A stretch of 64,000 nucleotides of DNA. Source: Sinorhizobium americanum (GTDB lineage Bacteria; Pseudomonadota; Alphaproteobacteria; Rhizobiales; Rhizobiaceae). The notes under the pieces were generated by a model. That model did not search any database, had not been told where the DNA came from, and saw only the letters and a program-made list of their open reading frames with translations. This document shows, piece by piece, positions 8,501 through 16,893 of this stretch (its first letter is position 1; the number at the start of each line of letters is the position of its first letter). The stretch covers positions 1 to 64,000 of the forward strand of contig NZ_LNQC01000036.1 in the NCBI RefSeq assembly GCF_001651855.1. The letters run 5' to 3'. A program made the translations under genes and the position numbers.

Positions 8501-11500
8501 GGGTCCAGGCATGGATGAGTTCGTGATTGAAGGTTTCCGGGTGGCGATAGCGGTCGATCGCCCGGTCGACCGCTTCCCGGTCCGGGGCGGCGATCGTCCA
8601 GAAGATGACGCTCACCTTCTTGCCGGCCGGAACCCTGACGATGCGCCGGAGCGCCACGATCGGATCGAGCGTATAGCCGTCCGTGCCAGACAGGCTCACG
8701 CCCGGGTCGAAGGCAGCGGCCTCCGACAAAGTGCGGCCCTGGCCGAGGAAGCGGCGACGGTCGGTTTCCGCTTGGGTGTGGCGCTCGCTGCCGGCATTGT
8801 CGGTGATGAGATGGGCGACCTCGATATCGGGATCGCCGGGACCGCGCTTGTTGCGCGAAATCCGGATGACGTCGCCCTGCCGGCTGATCTCGGTGCGGAT
8901 GAACATCTTAGAGAAGGCCGGATGCGAGCTGTCGGCGTCGTCAAACGCCAGCACCGGCTCGGCATAGGAGGTGACCTCGATGAACCGGTCTTCCGTGCCG
9001 GTGTTGAGCAGGATTACCCGGCGGCCTTCCGCATCGTGTTCGGTGGCGACGATGCATTCCACCTCGCTCGTCAGATCGCCGACGGTCTTGACGAATTCGG
9101 CCTTGTCGTCGCCGAAGCGAGTCAGCGTCTTCTCGCCCTCGATGCGGCGCGGCTCGGCAGTGGCCGACCACCACTCCCCGGACACCGTATCGCGCAGGAA
9201 AATGAACGTTCCAGTCCTGTCTTCCACCGGATCCGGTCTCCAACGGGTGACGGCCTGGCCGTTCCAGCGTGCATAGCCGGCGCCGTTCGCCGTCAGCATG
9301 ATCGAATAGTGGCCGTTCGAAAGGAAAACCGTCTCGCGGTCCTGCGACAGCGGGTCCTCGATGACCCGGACTTCCGGACGCAGCAGGTCGGCCTGGCCCT
9401 TGCCGAGCGATTCCGGCTCGCGCTTGGCAGCCATCACCGGAATGTCGCGCGGCGCCTTCTCCTGCAGCAGCAGTTCGGCCGCCTCGATGACCGGATCGGC
9501 GTGGAACCATTCGCGCAACTGTCCAGTGAAGACGACGTTCGCGACCGCGGCGATCGACATGCCATGGTGGTGGGCATAGTAGTTGCGCACGACGGCGCAT
9601 TTCTGCCCTTCGGGCACCCGCGTCGGCGTGAAATCCACCGCATCATGGTAGCCATAGGCGCCCAGCGCCCCGACTTCCCGCAGTCTCTGCAGATTGGCGA
9701 GCGCCGACTTCGGATCATACATGCAGGCGAGAATCGACGCATAGGGCGCGATCACGGCGTTCTGGCCGAGACCGCGTTTGAGACCAAGCGTCGGCACCCC
9801 GAAATTGGTGTACTGGTAGGTCAGCTCGTGGTCGCGCGCGTTGAACGCAGCCTCGGAGATGCCCCAGGGGGTTCCGAGGCGCCGGCCATGGTTGATCTGC
9901 TCCTGCACCACCAGATTGTTCGTCTGGTTGAGGATGCCGCCTTGGCGCTCCTGCATGACCAGCGGCGGCATCAGATATTCGAACATCGAGCCGGACCAGG
10001 AGACGAGCGCGCCGCGCGCACCAATCGGCACGATCGGGCGTCCGAGCTTGTACCAGTGCTCGGTCGGCAGGTCGCCCTTGGCGATCGCAAACAGGCTGGT
10101 CAGCCGCGCTTCCGAGGCCAAAAGGTCGTAGCAGGCCTCGTCGAGCTCGTTGGCGTTCACCCGGTAACCGATCGACAGCAGCCGCCGCTCCGGCCGGAAC
10201 AGGAAGCTGAAATCCATCGAGAAGGCGATGTCGCGGGCCCGGTCCTTCAGCACCAGCAGGCGCTGGCGCAGCGAATCGATCGCACCGAGATCGAAGACGC
10301 CGTCTGCAATGTGCGCCTCACAGGTGGCCACCAGCGAACCCGCCCATTTTGTCACTTCGCCGCTTTGGGCGCTGCGCACCTCATGGTCGAGATTGAGGGT
10401 GAGCTTGTGCATGTCGCGGGCAAGCACCGCCAGGTTGATGACCCGGATCGAGGCGAACTCGTGCTCGCGTTTGACCGCGGCAAGCGCGTTCTGGAAACCG
10501 GCGATGCGCTCTTCGATCAGCCGCCTGAGGGGACGCACGGTCTTACGGTCGTCCGGCAGCTCGTTCAGCACTTCGGCGAGAATCGCGGCGACGTCGCCGA
10601 TCCCGTCGAGATTGCCCTGGACATGGGCGGACGGCGCCTCGGCCCACTCGCGGCACATGGACGAGACCGCGATCAGGTGACCGGCGAGATTGCCGCTGTC
10701 GACCGACGAGATATAGCGCGGCTCCATCGTTTCGAGTCCGCGCGTCCGGTACCAGTTGAAGAGGTGGCCGCGGTATTTGGGCATGCGATCGATCGTCGCG
10801 ATCGTCTGCTCAAGCCGGGTGATAGTCTCCTCGAAGCCGATCCAGCCGAAGGAGCGCGCCGACATGGCCGAGAGCAGATAGACGCCGATATTCGTCGGCG
10901 AGGTGCGTTCCGCCAGAACCGGTTGCGGTGTTTCCTGGAAATTATCCGGCGGCAAAAAATTCTGCTCGGCGGTGACGAAGCTCTCGAAATAGCGCCAGGT
11001 GCGCCGGGCGATCTTGCGCATCTCGTCGATCGCCTCGTCGGAGACGACGAGCTGGTCTTCGGTTTCCGCCGACTGGCTGACGAACCAAGCGACCGCCGGC
11101 GACGCCGCCCAGACGAGGGCAAAGGGAATGCCAATGAAGGGCAGCCCGGTGTCGGAAATGGCGGCGAGCGCCAGCGAGACGAGGGAGAGTGCCGGCGCCG
11201 TCCACATGGCGCGGAAATAGTCGCCGATCGAGCCATGGCCGGCGCTCTGGACCTGCGCGGCCGTGCGCCACTCGAGCATCAGCTTGCGACTGAGGAAGGT
11301 GCGGTAGAGCGAGCGGACGATCGCGTCCGCCATCATCGCCGCATTGTGGGCGATGAAGACGATGCGCAGGGCAACCTGAGCATTGGCGGCACGGATGTCG
11401 GAAAGCACCGTGTGGATGTGGGCGCGGGCGACGATATCGTTGCGGCGCGGCATGATGCCGTTGATGAGCGACAGCGTCGGCGCGACGAAAAGGCTGAAGA

Positions 11501-14129
11501 TCAGCACGATCTGCCAGATCAGCGCATCCGCCGGCTCCATGTAGTACCAGCCCATAACGGAGGCGGCGAGCCAGGCGACGGGGATCAGCGACCGGCGCAG
11601 GTTGTCGTACATCTTCCAACGGCCGAGCATGGAGAGCCCGTTCGCCAGGCTGAAGATGTAAGGCAGGAGCTGCCAGTCGCCACGTGCCCAGCGGTGCTGG
11701 CGCGACATTTCCACCTCGTAACGGGTCGGAAAGTCCTCGACGAGCTCGATATCCGTCACCAGAGCGCAGCGCGCATAGGAACCCTCGAGCAGGTCGTGGC
11801 TGAGCACCGCATTTTCCTCGATGCGGCCCTTGAGCGCGGCTTCGAACGCATCAACGTGGTAGAGGCCCTTGCCGGTGAAGCTGCCTTCATCGGTGATGTC
11901 CTGGTAGACGTCGGAGACGGTGAAGATATAGGGATCGATGCCGCGGTTGATCGAGTAGATGCGCTGGAAGGCCGAGGCCTCGCTGCCCGTCGTCAGCGAC
12001 GGCGTCACGCGTGGCTGCAGCAGGCTGTAACCGGCGACGACCTTCTGGCTATGGGGATCCACGACCGGCCGGTTGATCGGGTGGTAGAGTTTGCCGACCA
12101 GCTTCGTCACCGCGTCGCGCATCAGGCGTGTGTCGGAATCGAGGGTCATGACATATTGCACGCCCTCCGGCACGGCGTTGGCGCCCTGAAGGAACGAGGT
12201 GTCGCGGTCGCCGCGCAATAGCAGGTTGAGCTCGTGCAGCTTGCCGCGCTTGCGCTCCCAGCCCATCCAGGCGCCTTCGGCCCCGTTGTAGAGCCGGCGG
12301 CGGTGCAGGAGGAAGAAGCGGGTCCTGCCGTCATAGGCGTAGCGGGCCGAGAGCGCCGCGACCTCGCGCTTGGCATATTCCAGCACGTCCGAATCGGCGG
12401 GCGTCTCCTCGAACTTGCTGTCGGCCCAGTCGCTCAACAGCGCGAAATAGATTTCGCCGCGCGGGTTGGCGAGATAGTGGACCTCGAGATTGCGCACCAG
12501 TTCATCGACATGGTCGCGCTTGGCAATCAGGCACGGTACCACGACGAGCGTGCGGGCGTCCTCGGGTATGCCGTCGAGGAATTCGTAGCCGACGAGCCGC
12601 GACGGTTTGACGAAGAGCGTGACGAGCGTGTTGAACAGGCCCATCGCGCCCTCGGAGGCCGGCAGCGCGAAAAGCAGCAGCATGATCAGCTTGGCGCCGC
12701 TCGGAATGTCCATCGGGCTGACAAAGGAATAGACGGCGATCATCGCCAGGATGGTCAGAAGAATGTTCGGGCCGGCGATCGCAAACCAGTCCAGCTTGCG
12801 CACCAGACGGATCATCCGCTGCAGCACCGACGGCGAATAGCCGATCCGCCTCTCGAGATCCTTGCGGCGTTTGCCGACCAGGAACGCACCGACATTCGGC
12901 TCATGCAGCGGCGCCTCGACCGCGGCGGCGGCCCTCGCCTCCTCGACCATCTCGATCGCGGTCTCGGTGACCTCGTGCTCGCTGTAGCCGGACCGGCGGG
13001 CGAGCTTTTCAATCGTATCGCGATACTTGTTGCGCGAGCCGAAATCGAGCGCCGAATAGTCGGAACCTTCGCGCAGCGTCGCGTCGATCTTGCTGACGCT
13101 CTCGAACCAGACAGCCCAGTCGGTGTCGTCGATTTCGCGCAGGCCACGAATGATGTTGCTCATCGTCGCATTGCCCGACGAGAGGCGGTTCTGCTCGGCG
13201 ACCAGCGCCTCCTCGACGTCGGTGCCGCGGCGCTCCAGCCGCTCCTCGATCCAGGCGATGACCGCGCCCGAGGTCTGCGACCCATCGCGCATGCGGTAGA
13301 GGAGCTGGGCGATGAACGTATTGTCGGCGGCGAGCGCTTCCGAGTCCGCCAGCAGCGCCCGGCATCGATCCGGATCGCCGAGACGGATGATCTGGTCGGC
13401 CACCTCGTTCGCCTTCCGCCGCATGCCGCGTGAGCGTTCGACGCGGATCGCGATGCGTCTGAGGTTTTCGATGAGCACGAAGCGAAGGATCGAGGGCAAC
13501 GCCCACAACTCGCCGATCTTTAAGGTCTCATGCTCCTGGAAGCCTTCCACCATCGCGGTGACGGTCTCCCGCGAAACCGTGCTGTGCGTGTGGGCTACAA
13601 AGAGCCAGGCAAGCGCCATGGTGCGCGGTATGGTCGTGCCGGAAACCGACAGCGTCGGCAATTGGCGGTAGAATTTGCGCGGAAAGTCGCGTCGGACCTC
13701 CTGGATCGCTTCCTCGACGACGTGGTGATTGTCGAGCAGCCATTCGGCGGCAGGCGTGATCGAGGCGCCGGCTTCGACATCAGCCGCCGTCGCCCGGTAG
13801 ACGCGGAAGATTTCCTTTTCATTCTCCCGGTGCCTGGTGCGGAACTCGAAGGGAAAGAACCCCGGCAGGGAGGAAACGCCGCTCAACGCAAGCTCGGCCC
13901 CGCATGCCCTGAGGTCGTCGATCGAGAAATAGGTCGAACGGATCGAATCGTTGTAATCGATTTGCTTCGCTTCCGGTTCGCGCGGTGTGTTGGACGACGT
14001 GGTTTGTTGCAGCATGGGAATGGATTCTTGTTCCAACCGGGGTTGATGGGCCCGGTTCTCGTTGATCTGCCGAATTGGCTGCGGCCCTGAAGATGCAGGC
14101 GGCGCCGGCGCGTTTCTAGACACGGTCAT
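5517..14129 (-). CDS. ndvB: Cyclic beta-1,2-glucan synthase NdvB
   Basis: A giant inner-membrane enzyme that initiates, elongates, length-controls and cyclises beta-1,2-glucan from UDP-glucose. Numbering from the family start (ATG 14015, 2,832 residues, the length known for Sinorhizobium NdvB): helices near 408-470, a GT84 glucosyltransferase domain with the DxD motif LDSDTR near 627 and QHRWARGDWQ near 772, further helices near 805-855 and 940-980, a large central region, then a GH94-like phosphorylase domain with GGDWNDGMN near 2525. An upstream in-frame ATG at 14129 has a much better ribosome site (GGATGGGGGGCAC) and would add 38 mostly polar residues; I report the longer form and flag both. 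It is transcribed alone, ends at a terminator and precedes opgC. Identity is very sure, exact start is not. Confidence 0.97.
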   Translation of the reverse strand: MTVSRNAPAPPASSGPQPIRQINENRAHQPRLEQESIPMLQQTTSSNTPREPEAKQIDYNDSIRSTYFSIDDLRACGAELALSGVSSLPGFFPFEFRTRHRENEKEIFRVYRATAADVEAGASITPAAEWLLDNHHVVEEAIQEVRRDFPRKFYRQLPTLSVSGTTIPRTMALAWLFVAHTHSTVSRETVTAMVEGFQEHETLKIGELWALPSILRFVLIENLRRIAIRVERSRGMRRKANEVADQIIRLGDPDRCRALLADSEALAADNTFIAQLLYRMRDGSQTSGAVIAWIEERLERRGTDVEEALVAEQNRLSSGNATMSNIIRGLREIDDTDWAVWFESVSKIDATLREGSDYSALDFGSRNKYRDTIEKLARRSGYSEHEVTETAIEMVEEARAAAAVEAPLHEPNVGAFLVGKRRKDLERRIGYSPSVLQRMIRLVRKLDWFAIAGPNILLTILAMIAVYSFVSPMDIPSGAKLIMLLLFALPASEGAMGLFNTLVTLFVKPSRLVGYEFLDGIPEDARTLVVVPCLIAKRDHVDELVRNLEVHYLANPRGEIYFALLSDWADSKFEETPADSDVLEYAKREVAALSARYAYDGRTRFFLLHRRRLYNGAEGAWMGWERKRGKLHELNLLLRGDRDTSFLQGANAVPEGVQYVMTLDSDTRLMRDAVTKLVGKLYHPINRPVVDPHSQKVVAGYSLLQPRVTPSLTTGSEASAFQRIYSINRGIDPYIFTVSDVYQDITDEGSFTGKGLYHVDAFEAALKGRIEENAVLSHDLLEGSYARCALVTDIELVEDFPTRYEVEMSRQHRWARGDWQLLPYIFSLANGLSMLGRWKMYDNLRRSLIPVAWLAASVMGWYYMEPADALIWQIVLIFSLFVAPTLSLINGIMPRRNDIVARAHIHTVLSDIRAANAQVALRIVFIAHNAAMMADAIVRSLYRTFLSRKLMLEWRTAAQVQSAGHGSIGDYFRAMWTAPALSLVSLALAAISDTGLPFIGIPFALVWAASPAVAWFVSQSAETEDQLVVSDEAIDEMRKIARRTWRYFESFVTAEQNFLPPDNFQETPQPVLAERTSPTNIGVYLLSAMSARSFGWIGFEETITRLEQTIATIDRMPKYRGHLFNWYRTRGLETMEPRYISSVDSGNLAGHLIAVSSMCREWAEAPSAHVQGNLDGIGDVAAILAEVLNELPDDRKTVRPLRRLIEERIAGFQNALAAVKREHEFASIRVINLAVLARDMHKLTLNLDHEVRSAQSGEVTKWAGSLVATCEAHIADGVFDLGAIDSLRQRLLVLKDRARDIAFSMDFSFLFRPERRLLSIGYRVNANELDEACYDLLASEARLTSLFAIAKGDLPTEHWYKLGRPIVPIGARGALVSWSGSMFEYLMPPLVMQERQGGILNQTNNLVVQEQINHGRRLGTPWGISEAAFNARDHELTYQYTNFGVPTLGLKRGLGQNAVIAPYASILACMYDPKSALANLQRLREVGALGAYGYHDAVDFTPTRVPEGQKCAVVRNYYAHHHGMSIAAVANVVFTGQLREWFHADPVIEAAELLLQEKAPRDIPVMAAKREPESLGKGQADLLRPEVRVIEDPLSQDRETVFLSNGHYSIMLTANGAGYARWNGQAVTRWRPDPVEDRTGTFIFLRDTVSGEWWSATAEPRRIEGEKTLTRFGDDKAEFVKTVGDLTSEVECIVATEHDAEGRRVILLNTGTEDRFIEVTSYAEPVLAFDDADSSHPAFSKMFIRTEISRQGDVIRISRNKRGPGDPDIEVAHLITDNAGSERHTQAETDRRRFLGQGRTLSEAAAFDPGVSLSGTDGYTLDPIVALRRIVRVPAGKKVSVIFWTIAAPDREAVDRAIDRYRHPETFNHELIHAWTRSQVQMRHVGISSKEAASFQMLGRYLVYPDMHLRADSASVKGGLASQAALWPLAISGDFPIFCLRINDDGDLGIAREALRAQEYLRARGITADLVVINERASSYAQDLQHTLDSMCENLRLRGLSDGPRQHIFAVRRDLMEPETWSTLISASRAVFHARNGTITDQIARAASLYARPVEEAKEQPHMLLPVIQDGVGEREAVVSGDDLEFWNGFGGFADDGREYVVRLRGGEATPHPWINVISNEVFGFHVSAEGASFSWSRNSRDYQLTPWTNDAVVNRPGEAIFIRDMSSGSVLTPYASLSRRKSAIFEARHGLGYTLFRSKQDDLEIEAAHTVHRSLPAKLVRLSIVNRGSATRKLRIYGYAEWVLGNNRSRTAPFVLSEWQDASKALLATNPYSIDFAGRTAFFAIDGVTASYTASRREFLGRSGAILAAQAVLSGAELSGATEVDGDPCAALATDLTIEPGAERQITFFLGDADSKDQVDGILGELRAGSFDPALEVSKAFWSEFTGVVKVETPDRAFNHMVNYWLPYQSLGCRIMARSAFYQASGAFGFRDQLQDTLAFLTHRPELARAQVLNAASRQFVEGDVQHWWLPGSGAGVRTMISDDVVWLAYAVAHYCTVTGTKDILDERLPFIVGPALEEGQHDSFYTPEIADEVADIYEHCARALDLAIKRTGANGLPLILGGDWNDGMNRVGEAGEGTSVWLGWFLAGALRAFLPHARERKDEARMARWETHLEIVKRSLEEAGWDGDYYRRGYYDDGTPLGSAENNECRIDSIAQSWSTLSGEGDAERSRRAMDAVLAELVDPEKRVVRLFTPPLEKTKQDPGYIKSYPPGVRENGGQYTHAATWVVLAFAAQGRPEEAWRAFQMLNPISHARSRDDAEHYRVEPYVVAADIYGEGAIAGRGGWTWYTGSAGWLYRAGVEGILGIRQRGERLAIQPVLPVEWDGYSAEVRLNGATHRISVSRDKKTGELTVSVNNSVTKNAHEGILL

Positions 14130-14141
14130 GTGCCCCCCCAT

Positions 14142-14472
14142 CCGCCCTCGTCATCCCGGGGCCGGGTACCCGCGGAAGCAGGCGCCGGCCGGGGCCTGGG
14201 GCTTAGAGATCGCGCCGACGGCGCGTTGGATGTCACGGCCGCGTGATGCATGAAAGTGGCATTTTTTAGCCGTAGTACCAGCGGCTTGCAAGGATTGCGA
14301 GCACCGCCTCGGACGATTTGCGCGGGACGGCCGCGGCAACAATGCGGCGCGGCGGCGCGCTTCCGCTGGCTCGATGAATACCTCCCTCAAGTCCGGCCCC
14401 TTCCTGGTATGTGGCAGCGCGCAATCCCAAGTAGGAGCGACGGAAAGGCTGCCTTCCACCCTCCCGGCTGCG
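14142..14472. other. Intergenic region upstream of ndvB
   Basis: About 330 bases between ndvB and the LysR gene, both transcribed leftward. It should contain the ndvB promoter. The visible structure is a GC hairpin at 14211-14225 (CGCGCC / GGCGCG, 3-base loop). I found no credible gene on either strand and no repeat family that I recognise. Confidence 0.4.
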
Positions 14473-15366
14473 TCAGGCGACCTGCTCGCTGATCCATTCC
14501 CGGAAGGCGCGGCTGATCGGGTTTTCCAGTTTGCCTTCCGGCACGACGAGATAATAGCTGTTTTCCGTCTGCATCGGTCGATCGAGTACAATCCGCAGCG
14601 TGCCTGCGGCGAGTTCCTGCTCGATCAGATAACGGGGCAAAAGGGCAAAACCGAGACCTGCGGTCGCTGCTTCGATGACCATCGAGAATTGGTCGAAGCG
14701 GTTGCCCCGATAGGCACCGTGACTGTCGATGCCGTTCGCATCGAACCATTGCGCCCAGAGCTTCGGCCGTGTCGCCAGATGAAGCAGCGGGCCGCCGCCG
14801 ATGTCTTCCGGCGCCTCGACCGAATTCGCGGCGAGAAGCGTCGGATTTGCGACCGGCACGATGACCTCGCTGCAGAGATAGCTGCAGGTGGCCCGCGCCC
14901 AGACCGGCTGGCCGTAGTGGATCGCCAGGTCGAAATTCTGCTCGTCGAAATCGAACGGCGCCGAGCGCGAGGCGATGTTCAGGACCGTGCCGGGGTAGCG
15001 CCTCAGGAAATCGGGCAGGCGCGGCACCAGCCAGCGGCTCCCGAAGGTCGGCAGCGAGGCGACCGAAAGGCTCGAATCGGCCCGCGCCGAGGCCATGGCG
15101 CGCACCATCAACTCCTCGGTCTGGTGAAGCAGGCGGCGAACCTCCGGCAGGAATTTCTGGCCTGCATCCGAGAGAATGACCCGCTGGCGGACGCGCTCGA
15201 AGAGCAGCACGCCCAGCTGTGTTTCGAGATCCTTGATCTGCCGGCTGACGGCGCTTTGGGTGAGATTGAGCTCGGCCGCGGCCTGGGTGAAGCTGCCGTG
15301 GCGCGCGGCGCATTCGAAGGCCTGCAGCGTCGTCACGTCGGGAACCAGTCGTCGGCTTAACTTCAT
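14473..15366 (-). CDS. LysR-family transcriptional regulator, GcvA-like
   Basis: A 297-residue LysR-type regulator. The winged HTH lies at about residues 10-70 (LQAFECAARHGSFTQAAAEL, then TQSAVSRQIKDLE), followed by a linker helix and a periplasmic-binding-like effector domain opening with LSVASLPTFGSRWLVPRLPD, the pattern of the GcvA/AmpR branch. It is divergent from the hglS operon: its ATG is only 113 bases from the hglS start. By the usual LysR arrangement it is the likely activator of that operon, with a lysine-pathway intermediate as the effector; that is inference. Start ATG 15366 gives the normal family length. Confidence 0.88.
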   Translation of the reverse strand: MKLSRRLVPDVTTLQAFECAARHGSFTQAAAELNLTQSAVSRQIKDLETQLGVLLFERVRQRVILSDAGQKFLPEVRRLLHQTEELMVRAMASARADSSLSVASLPTFGSRWLVPRLPDFLRRYPGTVLNIASRSAPFDFDEQNFDLAIHYGQPVWARATCSYLCSEVIVPVANPTLLAANSVEAPEDIGGGPLLHLATRPKLWAQWFDANGIDSHGAYRGNRFDQFSMVIEAATAGLGFALLPRYLIEQELAAGTLRIVLDRPMQTENSYYLVVPEGKLENPISRAFREWISEQVA

Positions 15367-15479
15367 TCCGGCCTCGCATCAACATAGTCGGAAGCAACGC
15401 GATCAAAGCCCGTCATCTTCCGATATGATCAGAATTAAGAATGATCTTGTCCGTCACCCTTAGCGCGAGGCGAGCCCCA

Positions 15480-16880
15480 GTGAAAGAGAATAGTTTCGTG
15501 TCCGCCGACGACATCCGCTCGGCCTTTTCCGCCGCGATGTCGGCGATGTACCGCGACGAGGTTCCCGCCTACGGGACGCTGATGGAGCTGGTGGCGAAGG
15601 TCAATGCCGACACGCTCTCGGCCGATGCGGTCCTCAAGGAGCGCCTGAAAGTGACCGATACGCTCGACCGCATCTCCGAGGAGCGCCACGGGGCGATCCG
15701 CCTCGGGACCTCGGCGGAGCTCTCGATGATGCGCCGCGTCTTCGCAGTGATGGGTATGTATCCGGTCGGTTACTACGACCTTTCCACCGCCGGTGTTCCG
15801 GTGCACTCGACCGCCTTCCGCCCGGTCGGCGAGGCATCGTTGAAGCGCAATCCGTTCCGTGTCTTCACCTCGCTGCTGCGGCTGGACCTGATCGCCGACG
15901 AGAGGCTGCGCGCCGAGGCGGCCGCGATCCTCAAGGAGCGCCGGATCTTCACACCCACTGCGGTGGAACTCACCGAAAAGGCCGAGCGCGACGGCGGGCT
16001 CGACAAGGCGGATGCCGAGCGTTTCGTGGCGCAAGTGCTGGAGACCTTCCGCTGGCACGACAGGGCCAATGTCGGCGCCGACATGTACAAGCGCCTGCAT
16101 GACGCCCACCGGCTGATTGCCGACGTCGTCTCCTTCAAGGGGCCACATATCAACCACCTGACGCCGCGCACCCTCGACATCGACCGCGTGCAGGCGCTGA
16201 TGCCGGAATACAGCATTGCCCCGAAGGCCGTCGTCGAAGGGCCGCCGACCCGCCATTGCCCGATCCTGCTCCGCCAGACCTCCTTCAAGGCACTCGAGGA
16301 AGCGGTTTCCTTCCGCGACGCCGACGGCGGCTGGAAAGCCGGCTCCCATACCGCCCGCTTCGGCGAGATAGAACAGCGCGGCATCGCCCTGACCCCCAAG
16401 GGCCGCGGCCTCTACGACCGGCTGCTCGACGAATCGCGTCGCATCGTGCGCCCCGCCGCTGACGGCTCTAACGCCCGGGATTATGAAGTGGCGCTCGCCA
16501 GCGCATTCAAGGGCTTTCCGGACAACTGGGCGGAAATCCGTGAGGCAGGGCTCGGCTATTTCAGCTATTCTCTGACCGAGAAGGGCCGGCGGACGACGCT
16601 TCCCGGCCGCCGCGACCTCGACGGACTCATCGCCGACGGCCTCGTCCAGTTCGATCCGATCGTCTACGAGGACTTCCTTCCGGTCAGCGCCGCCGGTATC
16701 TTCCAGTCGAACCTCGGCGACGGCGGGCAGCAGGAATTCGTCGCAAGCCCGAACCAGAAGCGCTTCGAGACGGATCTCGGCGCCGCCGTCCTCGATGAGT
16801 TCGCTCACTATGCCGGCATTGAAAAGGCATCGATCGAGGCCTGCCTCAAGGCCCTGACCGCCGCCGTGGCCGCCGAATGA
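15480..16880 (+). CDS. hglS: 2-oxoadipate dioxygenase/decarboxylase (HglS, DUF1338/YdcJ family)
   Basis: A 466-residue Fe(II)-dependent enzyme converting 2-oxoadipate plus O2 to D-2-hydroxyglutarate and CO2, in one step. Family hallmarks: ERHGAIRLGT, VHSTAFRP (metal His plus substrate-binding Arg), GPHINHLTPRTLDID (second His), HTARFGEIEQRG (metal Glu) and YEDFLPVSAAGIFQSNLG near the end. GTG 15480 gives MKENSFVSADDIR, which lines up with the start of E. coli YdcJ; an ATG at 15441 and a GTG at 15498 are also possible. It is the first gene of a four-gene run with D-2-hydroxyglutarate dehydrogenase 13 bases downstream, which uses its product, so the assignment rests on both motif and context. 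Confidence 0.92.
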   Translation: MKENSFVSADDIRSAFSAAMSAMYRDEVPAYGTLMELVAKVNADTLSADAVLKERLKVTDTLDRISEERHGAIRLGTSAELSMMRRVFAVMGMYPVGYYDLSTAGVPVHSTAFRPVGEASLKRNPFRVFTSLLRLDLIADERLRAEAAAILKERRIFTPTAVELTEKAERDGGLDKADAERFVAQVLETFRWHDRANVGADMYKRLHDAHRLIADVVSFKGPHINHLTPRTLDIDRVQALMPEYSIAPKAVVEGPPTRHCPILLRQTSFKALEEAVSFRDADGGWKAGSHTARFGEIEQRGIALTPKGRGLYDRLLDESRRIVRPAADGSNARDYEVALASAFKGFPDNWAEIREAGLGYFSYSLTEKGRRTTLPGRRDLDGLIADGLVQFDPIVYEDFLPVSAAGIFQSNLGDGGQQEFVASPNQKRFETDLGAAVLDEFAHYAGIEKASIEACLKALTAAVAAE

Positions 16881-16893
16881 CGATAGGTCGAGG

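Noticed and set aside
8406..12221. A 1,271-codon open frame antisense to ndvB
   Set aside because: It lies wholly opposite a certain gene, has no family motif, and is explained by the G/C-rich third positions of ndvB, which suppress stops on the opposite strand.
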